Below, in pieces: positions 1-7,036 of a stretch of 9,323 nucleotides of DNA. The notes beneath the pieces were generated by a model. That model saw only the letters and a program-made list of their open reading frames with translations. It ran no database searches and was not told where the DNA came from. Each line of letters starts with the position of its first letter. Position 1 is the stretch's first letter. Source of the DNA: Desulfocapsa sp. (GTDB lineage Bacteria; Desulfobacterota; Desulfobulbia; Desulfobulbales; Desulfocapsaceae); the NCBI GenBank assembly GCA_030638765.1, contig DAOWDZ010000117.1, positions 1-9,323 on the forward strand. Reading direction: 5' to 3'. Made by a program: the position numbers and the translations under genes.

Positions 1-1
1 T

Positions 2-712
2 GAAATACTTGCTGCCAGAAAAAATCTTCGCGTTATCAAAATGGGTGCCATCGATCGTCTTGCTGATTTTGAAAAGTTTCGCTTTGTTGATTTCAAGAGT
101 CTCATTGATGGAGGTATTATTGCTCAACAATCAGCAGTCAATTCCATCCGTTCAGTTAATGACATGCAAGCGGCCGCTGTTACCCGTAAAGGTGTGGAAT
201 ACAAATGTGACAGAGAGCCAACTGAGCGTGAAATTGATGATATGCTCTTTGGCTGGGCTGTTGAACATGGAGTCACATCAAACTCCGTTCTTTATATTAA
301 AGACGGTTGTACCGTGGGAATCGGCACCGGTGAGCAAGACAGGGTTGGTGTTGCAGAAATTGCGGTCCATAAAGCTTATATCAAATACGCCGATATCCTC
401 TGCTTTGACGAGTACAAAATGCCATACGCTGATCTCGCACTTGAAATTTCACAGGGAAAACGAGATATTGCTGAAAAAGATGCCATTGACGCACAGGTAC
501 AAAAAGATCGAGCCAACCTGCCAGGCTCTGTCATGATATCGGATGCCTTCTTTCCTTTCAGGGATGGTGCAGATGTTGGAATAGATCAAGGTGTTACTGC
601 TATTCTTCAAGCTGGTGGCTCCATGCGTGATTCTGACACCATCGAGGCATGTAATGAAGCGGATCCCAAGGTAGCAATGATGTTTACCGGACAACGCTCT
701 TTTAAGCATTAA
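2..712 (+). CDS. purH: PurH C-terminal part: AICAR transformylase / IMP cyclohydrolase (5' end outside window)
   Basis: This is the 3' end of a bifunctional purine-synthesis enzyme: AICAR formyltransferase makes FAICAR with 10-formyl-THF, and the N-terminal cyclohydrolase closes the ring to IMP. Only 236 residues are visible. The reading frame is open from base 2, well before the first ATG at 41, so the gene is cut by the window edge rather than starting there. Visible family landmarks are KDGCTVGIGTGEQDRV (about residues 96-111 of the fragment), SDAFFPFRDG (180-189), QAGGSMRD, and a C-terminal TGQRSFKH resembling the MFT-x-x-R-x-F-x-H ending of bacterial PurH. The transformylase Lys-His catalytic pair and the whole cyclohydrolase domain would lie upstream and cannot be checked. 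Between the KA at 124-125 and SDAFF there are 54 residues, where E. coli PurH, from memory, has about 13, so this copy carries an insertion. The gene is followed directly by a strong terminator, so it is the last gene of its transcript. Family assignment is firm. Confidence 0.95.
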   Translation, partial: EILAARKNLRVIKMGAIDRLADFEKFRFVDFKSLIDGGIIAQQSAVNSIRSVNDMQAAAVTRKGVEYKCDREPTEREIDDMLFGWAVEHGVTSNSVLYIKDGCTVGIGTGEQDRVGVAEIAVHKAYIKYADILCFDEYKMPYADLALEISQGKRDIAEKDAIDAQVQKDRANLPGSVMISDAFFPFRDGADVGIDQGVTAILQAGGSMRDSDTIEACNEADPKVAMMFTGQRSFKH

Positions 713-731
713 GATTGAGTTAGCTGATTCA

Positions 732-768
732 ATGAGTGGGTAAATTATCTACCCACTCATCCTTTTTC
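732..768 (+). terminator. Rho-independent terminator of purH
   Basis: There is a perfect 11-bp inverted repeat (ATGAGTGGGTA at 732-742, TACCCACTCAT at 750-760) with a 7-base loop. CC and a T5 run (761-767) follow, and the region stays T-rich to about 800. It begins 19 bases after the purH stop codon. Geometry fits an intrinsic terminator reading rightward, and it isolates purH from the chemoreceptor gene. Confidence 0.85.
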
Positions 769-804
769 CAACCATTTTTCTTCCTTTTTTCACTGTTTTT
801 CTCA

Positions 805-826
805 AAAATATATCTAAATATATTTT
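805..826. repeat. AT-only 9-bp inverted repeat upstream of the chemoreceptor gene
   Basis: AAAATATAT (805-813) and ATATATTTT (818-826) are perfect reverse complements separated by CTAA. The right arm overlaps the proposed -35 element at 824-829. It could be an operator half-site pair or simply a by-product of AT-rich promoter DNA, since arms made only of A and T arise easily by chance. Confidence 0.35.
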
Positions 827-852
827 ACCTATAAGCAGATATATCATACAAT
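824..852 (+). promoter_or_regulatory. Candidate sigma70-type promoter for the chemoreceptor gene
   Basis: TTTACC (824-829; 4 of 6 matches to TTGACA) and TACAAT (847-852; 5 of 6 to TATAAT) are separated by exactly 17 bases. Transcription would begin near 859, giving a leader of about 65 bases before the ATG at 924. It is the best-spaced pair I found in the gap after the purH terminator. I did not see a convincing flagellar sigma28 motif. The prediction is by eye only. Confidence 0.4.
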
Positions 853-870
853 GAACTGACATTTTGTATG
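845..870. repeat. 7-bp inverted repeat around the predicted -10/start site
   Basis: CATACAA (845-851) and TTGTATG (864-870) are exact reverse complements with a 12-base spacer. The left arm overlaps the proposed -10 hexamer, and the right arm lies just downstream of the predicted start point. That position would suit a repressor operator. No regulator gene is adjacent to support this. Confidence 0.3.
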
Positions 871-909
871 TTATCATCCTTTCAAGCATTTAATAATATC
901 AGCAAACAC

Positions 910-914
910 AGGAG
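910..914 (+). promoter_or_regulatory. Ribosome binding site AGGAG that fixes the chemoreceptor start
   Basis: AGGAG abuts the ATG at 915 with no spacing, so that ATG cannot use it. The in-frame ATG at 924 lies 9 bases downstream of the motif, a usable distance, and is taken as the start. Confidence 0.7.
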
Positions 915-923
915 ATGTGTGTA

Positions 924-2606
924 ATGAATTGGAGAAATTTACCGATTGGAAAAAAACTCACCGTGGGTTTTGGTTTTGTGGGCCTTTTGCTGATTATTAT
1001 CAGCACTGTGAGCTGGAACAGCTTTACACACATCTCTGCAAATATAAAAGACACTATATACTTAAGTGAACTTCAGGAGATGATGCTGAGTCGGGAACTT
1101 GACCACATCAACTGGCAAAATAAGGTTATCGTCTTTCTTCTTGATGAAAATTCGACAGAACTCAAAGTTAAAACAGATGATCATGCCTGTAAATTAGGAA
1201 AATGGCTTTATAGTGACAAAAGAAAACAGGCTGAGATGATTGTCCCCAGTCTGGTTCCCCTGTTAAAACAGCTTGAAACGCCACATAAAAATCTTCACGA
1301 TTCTGCAAAAGAAATATCAAAGTCAACAAAGGAGAATGATGGATTCAAAGATGAGGCCATCGTAATCTATAACAAGAAATCTCGAGCGTCTATTCAGGGA
1401 ATAAAATCAAGCCTTCACCAGATCATATCAGAAGTTAAAAATGTAATTGCAGATGATGAAAAACAATTGCAAAATGAAATTAAATTAAAAATCAATTTAA
1501 TCCTAGGACTGACAGTCCTTTCCATTTTTCTCTCTTTTCTCTTCAGCTTTTTTCTGTCTAGAAATATAAGTTCAACCCTCAAACAATCTGTAGACCTTGC
1601 TGAGTCACTAGCTGATGGTGATCTTACCAAACGACTGAAACTCAATCAAAAAGATGAGCTTGGTCTTCTGGCTACTGCTTTAAATAGAATGGCCGGAAAA
1701 CTCAACTCTATGATTGGTAATATGAACAGCGAAGTCTTAACACTTGCATCGACATCAAATAACCTGAATGGTATTGCCCAATCCATGTCCGAAAATAGCT
1801 CAAACGTTTCTGGTCGCGCAAATTCAGTAGCAGCTGCCACTGAACAGTTGAGTGGCAACATGAGCTCGGTTGCGGCTGCCAGTGAAGAAGCGTCAACAAA
1901 TGTTACAATTGTTGCAACCGCCTCGGAAGAGGTGACTCGATCTATTGCAGAAGTTGATCAAAAAACAAAAGAAGCAAGAAGTATCACTGAAGATGCTGTA
2001 CAACTTGCCAACAGTTCTACTGAAAAAGTTGATGCACTGGGAGAAGCTGCCAATCAGATTTCAAAGGTTACAGGTGTTATTACAGAAATATCCGATCAGA
2101 CAAACCTGCTTGCCCTGAATGCAACCATTGAAGCAGCACGAGCTGGAGAAGCCGGTAAAGGCTTTGCTGTCGTTGCCAACGAAATCAAAGAATTGGCCAA
2201 GCAAACGGCAGCAGCAACAGGGGAGATCAGGTCATCCATTGAACTCATGCAGGGATCAACCGATGAAACCGTTGCTGAGATTCGTCAAATTACGAAAGTA
2301 ATTGAGCAGATTGATGCCATTGTCACAGGGATCACAGTTTCAGTTGCCGAGCAAACTGCAACAACCAACGAGATTGCAGAAAACATTCAGCAGGCAGCAA
2401 TGGGTATTGGTGAAGTGAATGAGAATGTTGCCCAGAGTTCAAGCGCCTCTAATGATATCGCTCATGACATAACTGAAATGTCCGATCTTACTGGAGAACT
2501 CTCAAATACGGGCGATACGGTGAAAGGCAGCGCCAATGATCTTGCTGTCATTGCCAAGACCCTCAAAGAGATGGTGAGTCATTTTAAGATTAGTAGCAGT
2601 AAATAA
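924..2606 (+). CDS. Methyl-accepting chemotaxis protein with a predicted periplasmic CZB zinc-binding sensor domain
   Basis: This 560-residue transmembrane chemoreceptor should sit in the inner membrane and signal through CheW/CheA. The order is: basic N-terminus, TM1 (about 12-31), extracytoplasmic domain (32-189), TM2 (190-211), HAMP (212-265) and a long cytoplasmic coiled-coil signalling domain. The hairpin-tip core runs from I389 to about 435, including [18 protein letters not shown] and [12 protein letters not shown]. There is no CheR/CheB-tethering pentapeptide at the C-terminus (it ends in SSSK). The sensor region holds HINW (H61), CKLGKW (C89) and HKNLH (H121, H125), with gaps of 24 and 26 residues. 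That matches the Hxx[WFYL]-x21-28-CxLGxW-x18-27-HxxxH pattern of chemoreceptor zinc-binding (CZB) domains. C89 is the only cysteine in the protein. Zinc binding and any ligand are inferred. The gene stands alone between two terminators, with no che genes nearby. The ATG at 915 was rejected because it touches the Shine-Dalgarno motif. Confidence 0.95.
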   Translation: MNWRNLPIGKKLTVGFGFVGLLLIIISTVSWNSFTHISANIKDTIYLSELQEMMLSRELDHINWQNKVIVFLLDENSTELKVKTDDHACKLGKWLYSDKRKQAEMIVPSLVPLLKQLETPHKNLHDSAKEISKSTKENDGFKDEAIVIYNKKSRASIQGIKSSLHQIISEVKNVIADDEKQLQNEIKLKINLILGLTVLSIFLSFLFSFFLSRNISSTLKQSVDLAESLADGDLTKRLKLNQKDELGLLATALNRMAGKLNSMIGNMNSEVLTLASTSNNLNGIAQSMSENSSNVSGRANSVAAATEQLSGNMSSVAAASEEASTNVTIVATASEEVTRSIAEVDQKTKEARSITEDAVQLANSSTEKVDALGEAANQISKVTGVITEISDQTNLLALNATIEAARAGEAGKGFAVVANEIKELAKQTAAATGEIRSSIELMQGSTDETVAEIRQITKVIEQIDAIVTGITVSVAEQTATTNEIAENIQQAAMGIGEVNENVAQSSSASNDIAHDITEMSDLTGELSNTGDTVKGSANDLAVIAKTLKEMVSHFKISSSK

Positions 2607-2619
2607 GCCGAGTATCAAT

Positions 2620-2661
2620 CAAGGAGTCTGCCGGGAAAGGGCAGACTCCTTGTTCTTATTT
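2620..2661. terminator. Strong hairpin terminator between convergent genes, probably bidirectional
   Basis: A perfect 13-bp inverted repeat (CAAGGAGTCTGCC at 2620-2632, its complement at 2640-2652) encloses a 7-base loop. On the + strand it is followed by TTCTTATTT, a fair U-tract, which ends the chemoreceptor transcript 13 bases after its stop. On the - strand the stem begins 3 bases after the deacetylase stop codon, but is followed only by a mixed ATTGATACTC. Its efficiency leftward is therefore less certain. Confidence 0.8.
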
Positions 2662-3606
2662 AACCTGATTCAACTCAGCGAGTATTTTCTGAACACTCAC
2701 CAAACGTACCCGCTTCAATAAGTTCTCCTGACAATTCGTCAAAGCCGCCAGGGTTGCTTTGTTCGGATGTCCAATCCCGATTGCCCAGCCATCTTTTTCA
2801 GCACGCTTCACCAATTCCTGCAACTGATTACACACTTTGTCCTGTGAGTGTACATTATCAAGAAAAATGTGACGTCTCGCTGTAGGTACACCTGCTGCCT
2901 GAGCTGCTACAAGACCTTGACTCAACGCTGTGGTAAAGCTGTCAACGAAAAATAGATCTTGAGCACGTAGTAGTTCCATCAGATTATCCATGGCAGCCCG
3001 ATTTTCCGTATAAAGAGAACCCATGTGGTTATTCACACCCACTGCATGGGGTACTCCTGCAAGATTGTGCTGAAATAGCAGTTTCTGTTCATCTTTACTC
3101 TGCCCGAGAAGAAAAGCACCAGGTCCAGGATCCCATTTTTCACTTTTGGGTTCCATCGGTTGATGTAAAAGTATAACCTTGCCAGCCTGGAAAGCTATCT
3201 TTTCAAGTTCAGCAGTAAAAGGCGCTGCTGCTAAAAACGAAAATGTCAAATCCAAGGGAAGCTCGAGCAATTGAGTGCCGATATCCATGTGATAGCCCAT
3301 ATCGTCAACAATGATAGCAATCATGGGTAGACTGCTATCGACGTCTGGAGGGATATCAGAAGGTAATTCTGGAATGGCAGTATAGGGTTCTTCAAACGCT
3401 ATTACGTGACTGTTTTCTTTTGGAGTTGCGCCATGGGCGATGGCGGTTCTGAAGAAGATTACGTACCCGGCAGCTCCCATGGAGAACAACAGCAAACCAA
3501 GAAGTATAAAAAAAGAAAATATCCTCATTGAAAACGACGATTTGGATTTAGATTTTTTCCTGCGCCGCACCGCCGGTTTTATTTTTTTTCTGATTTTCTT
3601 ACTCAT
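2656..3606 (-). CDS. Divergent polysaccharide deacetylase family protein (YibQ-like)
   Basis: This 316-residue protein is predicted to be anchored in the inner membrane with its catalytic-fold domain in the periplasm. The first 28 residues are extremely basic (KKIRKKIK, then RRRKKSKSK), followed by one membrane segment (about 29-52) and a linker rich in Pro, Asp and Glu. The domain proper (94-316) shows the hallmarks of the divergent polysaccharide deacetylase family: IIVDDMGY (D101, D102), HQPMEP (H148), GVNNHMGS (H194), FVDS (D222), ARRHIFLDN (D250) and IGIGHP (H280). Residues resembling NodB metal and catalytic positions are thus retained, but the substrate is not established for this family; envelope glycans or peptidoglycan-related material is a guess. 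It is the last gene of the leftward cluster, 39 bases after the prenyl synthase. The start at 3606 lacks a good Shine-Dalgarno motif. M27 would be an alternative, but it would remove the basic N-terminus and also lacks one. Confidence 0.88.
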   Translation of the reverse strand: MSKKIRKKIKPAVRRRKKSKSKSSFSMRIFSFFILLGLLLFSMGAAGYVIFFRTAIAHGATPKENSHVIAFEEPYTAIPELPSDIPPDVDSSLPMIAIIVDDMGYHMDIGTQLLELPLDLTFSFLAAAPFTAELEKIAFQAGKVILLHQPMEPKSEKWDPGPGAFLLGQSKDEQKLLFQHNLAGVPHAVGVNNHMGSLYTENRAAMDNLMELLRAQDLFFVDSFTTALSQGLVAAQAAGVPTARRHIFLDNVHSQDKVCNQLQELVKRAEKDGWAIGIGHPNKATLAALTNCQENLLKRVRLVSVQKILAELNQVK

Positions 3607-3645
3607 AATCCGTACATTTTCTAAGGAAAACGAAGAGAATCCAAA

Positions 3646-4677
3646 TTACTTTTCTCGTGATAATACATATTGCGCCAAAGCATTAAGCACTGCAATAACT
3701 GGTAAACACGCTTCGTCTGAAAAAATCCCAAGACCAGTAACCGCTTTGGTAACAATTTCTTCAGCTCTCTTGCGACTTTTAGTAAAGCCATCATATTTCT
3801 CAATCAACGCATACGCTTCATCGTAACCATCGCGTCTTGCATTGGTATTTCCAAGCAGAAACAGAAGCTTTTCCCTGTCCTTTGAATTTGCCTCAGCAAG
3901 AGCCAATATAACAGGCAGAGTGATTTTTCCTTCCTGGAAATCATTCCCGACAACCTTACCTGTTTTATCAGGATCTCCCTGATAATCAAGTACATCATCC
4001 ACAATCTGAAACGCAGTTCCAAGGCTTATGCCATAATCGGCAAGGGCCTTCTGCTCAGCAGCAGTTGCCCCACCAGCAAGAGCCCCTATTTCACAGGTTG
4101 CTGCGATAAGTAACGCTGTTTTCCCTTTTACTGCAGCAAAATAGTCATCCTCTGAGATATCATATTTCCTGGAGTTACGAAGTTGCAGAAATTCACCATC
4201 AACCATGGCATTTGTTGCTTCACAAAAAACCTCAAGTGCAGTCTTACCACCTCTAGTTCCGATGATATACATGGAACGGGAATGAAGAAAATCACCGCCA
4301 AGAATAGCGGCAATTAAGCCAAATTCTTTATTAACAGACGCTTTACCACGACGAATTTCTGAGTCATCAATTATATCATCATGAAAAAGAGTGGCACCAT
4401 GCAGATACTCAAAGGCTATTGAAAGCTTATAAATAGTATCATTTTGTTCATACTCCTGAACACGAGCACAGAGTCTTGCGGCCAATACAACAAGAAGCGG
4501 TCGAAGACGTTTGCCTCCATTAAAAATCCCATAGTCCAGAACTTCACTTAACAGAGGGTCTGCTCCGGCAGTTGCCTCCAGCAAATCCTGTTTCATAACA
4601 TGCTCAATTTTTGCAACTTCCGGGACGATGGCTTGCATCAACTGTTTTTTATGGTTGTCTGTATTGATCGCTGCCAT
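3646..4677 (-). CDS. ispB: Long-chain trans-polyprenyl diphosphate synthase (IspB/heptaprenyl-type)
   Basis: This 343-residue cytoplasmic enzyme adds isopentenyl diphosphate units to an allylic primer, giving the side chain of a respiratory quinone. All diagnostic motifs are present: GGKRLRP (54-60), the first aspartate-rich motif DDIID (100-104) followed by RRGK, and the second motif VDDVLD with D227, D228 and D231, followed by GDPDKTGKVVGNDFQEGK. The fifth residue before the first aspartate motif is a small alanine (A95), where farnesyl synthases carry a bulky aromatic; this favours a long product. Menaquinone side-chain synthesis is likely in an anaerobe, but the exact chain length cannot be read from sequence, so the symbol denotes the family rather than an octaprenyl product. 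Its ATG starts 2 bases after the helicase stop codon, and its Shine-Dalgarno motif lies inside the helicase 3' end, so translation is probably coupled. Confidence 0.92.
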   Translation of the reverse strand: MAAINTDNHKKQLMQAIVPEVAKIEHVMKQDLLEATAGADPLLSEVLDYGIFNGGKRLRPLLVVLAARLCARVQEYEQNDTIYKLSIAFEYLHGATLFHDDIIDDSEIRRGKASVNKEFGLIAAILGGDFLHSRSMYIIGTRGGKTALEVFCEATNAMVDGEFLQLRNSRKYDISEDDYFAAVKGKTALLIAATCEIGALAGGATAAEQKALADYGISLGTAFQIVDDVLDYQGDPDKTGKVVGNDFQEGKITLPVILALAEANSKDREKLLFLLGNTNARRDGYDEAYALIEKYDGFTKSRKRAEEIVTKAVTGLGIFSDEACLPVIAVLNALAQYVLSREK

Positions 4678-4679
4678 TT

Positions 4680-6638
4680 TTATCCTTTAATGTGTTCTGT
4701 TTCAAAAAATTCTTTTACTTCTTCAAGAGTCCGTACCACAGGAGACGGAGGCAGGCTGGCCCGAAATATTCGTCCATAGCCTTTTGAGTAAAGACGGATG
4801 TCCAAGACAGCAATAACTCCTCTGTCACTGGTAGAACGCATAAGTCGCCCTACCCCTTGGCGCAGAGTTAGGATGGCTCTTGGAATTTGAAACTGAAAAA
4901 AAGGTTTGCCACCATCTGCCTCAATTGCTTTCATCCTCGCCTGAATAACAGGGTCACTCGGTACTTCAAAGGGCAATTTATCGATTAGCACACAACTCAA
5001 TGAGTCTCCAGAGACATCCACACCTTCCCAAAAAGACGCAACGGCCAACAGGACTGAATCGTTGGTCTCACGGAACTGATCCAGTAACGCATGCCTCGAA
5101 GCTGTACCCTGTACCAGGACAGGATAGGACAATCTACCGACAAGAGAGTCGGCAACCATATCCATTGCCTTGAAACTGGTAAAAAGAACCAGAGCTCTTC
5201 CCTGACTGAGTCTCAACAACTCATAAATACGATCGCTTAATGCTTCACTGTAATTTGCGGCAGCAGGTTCAGGAAATCCCTGCTCCGGTACATATAACAA
5301 AGTTCTGCCTTTATAGTCAAAGGGGGATTGCAGACGCAATGTTTTACATTCATCATCAATCCCAAGACGATCTCGTAAATATTTAAAATCGCCACCTGTT
5401 GTAAGCGTAGCTGAAGTCATTATGCAAGACTGTACCGAGTTATACAAACAATTTCCCAACTCTTCCGCCACTTTCACAGGAGTTGCAGAAAGACTGACAG
5501 TTCTCTCACGTCTTTCATACCAGCGTATAAAATATCCCTCTTCAGCCTGTTCAAGCCCTGCTATATGAAGAAGATTTTTCTGAAGTTCCAGGGTACGATC
5601 TGCAAAAAGATTCCAGATTTCTCCTTGAGGAGCATGCTTAAGACATTTGTCAGCAAGCCGTTCTAATCCCATTAGCAAGGCATCCAGGGACTCTTTCCAT
5701 CCTTTTATTGTATCAATAAGAGGGTTTAATGGATAACGCCCTTTCTTTACAGGAAACAGTGCGGCAAAGACATCCAGGCGTTGTTTAAGACCACGTGCAG
5801 AACCAAGTAACTCGTTAAAGGTCGATGATTTCAGATCCGTTTCTGCCTGCCGTTCAAGGTCACCAATGAGATCAAGTAATTGATAATGACTGAAATGTTT
5901 CCCAAAGAAATTGGTGGCAACATTTTCTAAATGATGTGCCTCATCAAAGACCACCGCCTGATAACGAGGGAGTATTTCAGCAAACCCGCCCTGACGCAGA
6001 GCAAGGTCAGAGAAAAACAGGTGGTGATTCACAATAAGAATACGTGCAGAACCGGCTTGTTTACGAAGACGGTTTACAAAACAGAGCTGAAACTCAGGAC
6101 AATCCCCACCCAGACACTGATTAGAATGAGCAGAGATTTTAGGCCAGAGAAGTGAACGATCAGGCAACCAGGAGAGTTCCGCCCTATCACCAGTCTCTGT
6201 GCGATTCAACCAAGCATCAATTTTTTGTATATCATCATCTTCAATCAGTGACGTTTGAGGACTTGAGCAATATTGAAACCAGCGATAATGACAAAGATAA
6301 TTTTGTCTTCCCTTTATACAAAGTGCCGGGATATTCATTTCCAATACTTTCTCAAGCAGAGGCATTTCTTTTTTTACTATCTGATCCTGAAGATTAATTG
6401 TTGCTGTTGAGATAACGACTCGCTGCCCGGAAAGCAGAGCAGGAACTAAATACGCAAGAGTCTTACCGATACCGGTTTCAGCTTCAACCAACAAAAGGGA
6501 GGCTTGGCCATCAGTCCGTTTGCCTCCTTCAAGTAATATCTCAGACACAGCATCAGCCATCTGTTGCTGTCCAGACCGTGGCTCATACCCTGATAGCCCT
6601 AGGGAAAGCTTTCCGCCTTCAGCAAAAATCTCTTTCAC
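4680..6638 (-). CDS. ATP-dependent iron-sulfur DNA helicase of the DinG/YoaA (Rad3/XPD-like) family
   Basis: This 652-residue superfamily 2 helicase is expected to unwind DNA 5' to 3' in repair or replication-fork rescue. Motifs in order are: Walker A EAETGIGKT (52-60), motif Ia STATINLQDQ (77-86), four cysteines of a 4Fe-4S cluster (C116, C175, C180, C186), VNHHLFFSD, the DEAH box (232-235), TSATL in the second half, FWEGVDVSGD (motif V region) and QGVGRLMRS (motif VI, 594-602, two arginines). The N-terminal YEPRSGQQQMA and the spacing of the cysteines resemble E. coli YoaA more than DinG; this comparison is from memory. The start is a GTG at 6638 with a strong GGAGGAG five bases upstream, overlapping the upstream stop codon as GTGA. 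All key residues look intact. Downstream lies the prenyl synthase at a 2-base gap. Confidence 0.93.
   Translation of the reverse strand: MKEIFAEGGKLSLGLSGYEPRSGQQQMADAVSEILLEGGKRTDGQASLLLVEAETGIGKTLAYLVPALLSGQRVVISTATINLQDQIVKKEMPLLEKVLEMNIPALCIKGRQNYLCHYRWFQYCSSPQTSLIEDDDIQKIDAWLNRTETGDRAELSWLPDRSLLWPKISAHSNQCLGGDCPEFQLCFVNRLRKQAGSARILIVNHHLFFSDLALRQGGFAEILPRYQAVVFDEAHHLENVATNFFGKHFSHYQLLDLIGDLERQAETDLKSSTFNELLGSARGLKQRLDVFAALFPVKKGRYPLNPLIDTIKGWKESLDALLMGLERLADKCLKHAPQGEIWNLFADRTLELQKNLLHIAGLEQAEEGYFIRWYERRERTVSLSATPVKVAEELGNCLYNSVQSCIMTSATLTTGGDFKYLRDRLGIDDECKTLRLQSPFDYKGRTLLYVPEQGFPEPAAANYSEALSDRIYELLRLSQGRALVLFTSFKAMDMVADSLVGRLSYPVLVQGTASRHALLDQFRETNDSVLLAVASFWEGVDVSGDSLSCVLIDKLPFEVPSDPVIQARMKAIEADGGKPFFQFQIPRAILTLRQGVGRLMRSTSDRGVIAVLDIRLYSKGYGRIFRASLPPSPVVRTLEEVKEFFETEHIKG
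4683..4688 (-). promoter_or_regulatory. Ribosome binding site of the prenyl synthase, inside the helicase gene
   Basis: On the - strand AAAGGA lies 5 bases before the ATG at 4677, ending where the helicase TAA begins. A terminating ribosome would sit on it, which supports translational coupling. Confidence 0.65.
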
Positions 6639-7036
6639 TCACACTCCTCCAAAACATCCTCTGCCACTTCACGTACCTGAGGTGATTCATCCGCCAACGC
6701 CCCACGAACACAATCCAACGCCTCATCACTTCCTATAATTCCTAAAACGTTCACAGCTTCTCCACGGACATGGGGAGGAGCTGTTTCAAGAGCTCTACAA
6801 AGTGACGGTACAGCCAGACAAATGTCATCTTTGCAATGAATTTTCAATTCTTCAAAGAGAACAGCAACGCCTAGGCGGACGGCAAAGCGTTCATCATCCA
6901 GCAATTCACCAACCCAGGAATAGTAGCGATTGTCCCGTTTAAACATCTCAAAAATATTGTCTACGTGCCCCATTTCAAGAAAATCGGCGATGACCTTCTT
7001 GAGTTCACTATCACTTACTCCATCTTTCACATCCAC
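6635..7036 (-). CDS. Small HEAT-repeat protein, function unknown
   Basis: This is a small acidic protein of up to 133 residues with no signal peptide or membrane segment, so it is probably cytoplasmic. After a short N-terminal helix region (about 10-40), three degenerate HEAT-like helical pairs can be picked out: about 41-65 (DDERFAVRLGVAVLFEELK), 74-101 (VPSLCRALETAPPHVRGEAV) and 104-132 (EALDCVRGALADESPQVREV). The recurring V-R-x-E/L-A-V pattern is typical of such scaffolds, which bind other proteins. It is the first gene of a leftward cluster and overlaps the helicase start by 4 bases. A role as a helicase partner is conceivable but not shown by the sequence. The start is uncertain: the GTG at 7036 and the GTG at 7030 both lack a clear Shine-Dalgarno motif, the frame stays open upstream to a TAG at 7061-7063, and M22 is a later alternative. 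Confidence 0.8.
   Translation of the reverse strand: MDVKDGVSDSELKKVIADFLEMGHVDNIFEMFKRDNRYYSWVGELLDDERFAVRLGVAVLFEELKIHCKDDICLAVPSLCRALETAPPHVRGEAVNVLGIIGSDEALDCVRGALADESPQVREVAEDVLEECE
6644..6650 (-). promoter_or_regulatory. Strong Shine-Dalgarno of the helicase, inside the HEAT-repeat gene
   Basis: GGAGGAG on the - strand lies 5 bases before the GTG at 6638. It is formed by the Glu-Glu codons near the C-terminus of the upstream HEAT protein and decides the GTG start. Being the best ribosome site in the cluster, it suggests that the helicase is translated at least as well as its upstream neighbour. Confidence 0.75.

Noticed and set aside
9..536. 175-codon open frame on the + strand overlapping purH
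   Set aside because: It lies in another frame of purH, whose protein matches the family throughout; its translation shows no recognisable domain.
915..923. ATG at 915 as the chemoreceptor start (three extra residues)
   Set aside because: It touches AGGAG directly, leaving no spacing; the ATG at 924 is 9 bases away and gives the usual short basic N-terminus before TM1.
1755..2500. Repetitive Ala/Ser/Glu/Thr pattern in the chemoreceptor suggesting DNA repeats
   Set aside because: It is the normal heptad pattern of the long signalling coiled coil; no exact tandem DNA repeats were seen.
3440..3826. 128-codon + strand frame across the prenyl synthase/deacetylase junction
   Set aside because: It is antisense to two well-supported genes, low in complexity, and has no domain signature.
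5931..6397. Two consecutive + strand frames (5931-6155 and 6152-6397) antisense to the helicase
   Set aside because: They resemble a coupled pair, but lie entirely within the conserved iron-sulfur and DEAH-box coding region of the helicase and show no protein-like features.
6520..6738. 72-codon + strand frame across the HEAT/helicase overlap
   Set aside because: Its proline- and histidine-rich translation is a shadow of the two genes on the opposite strand.
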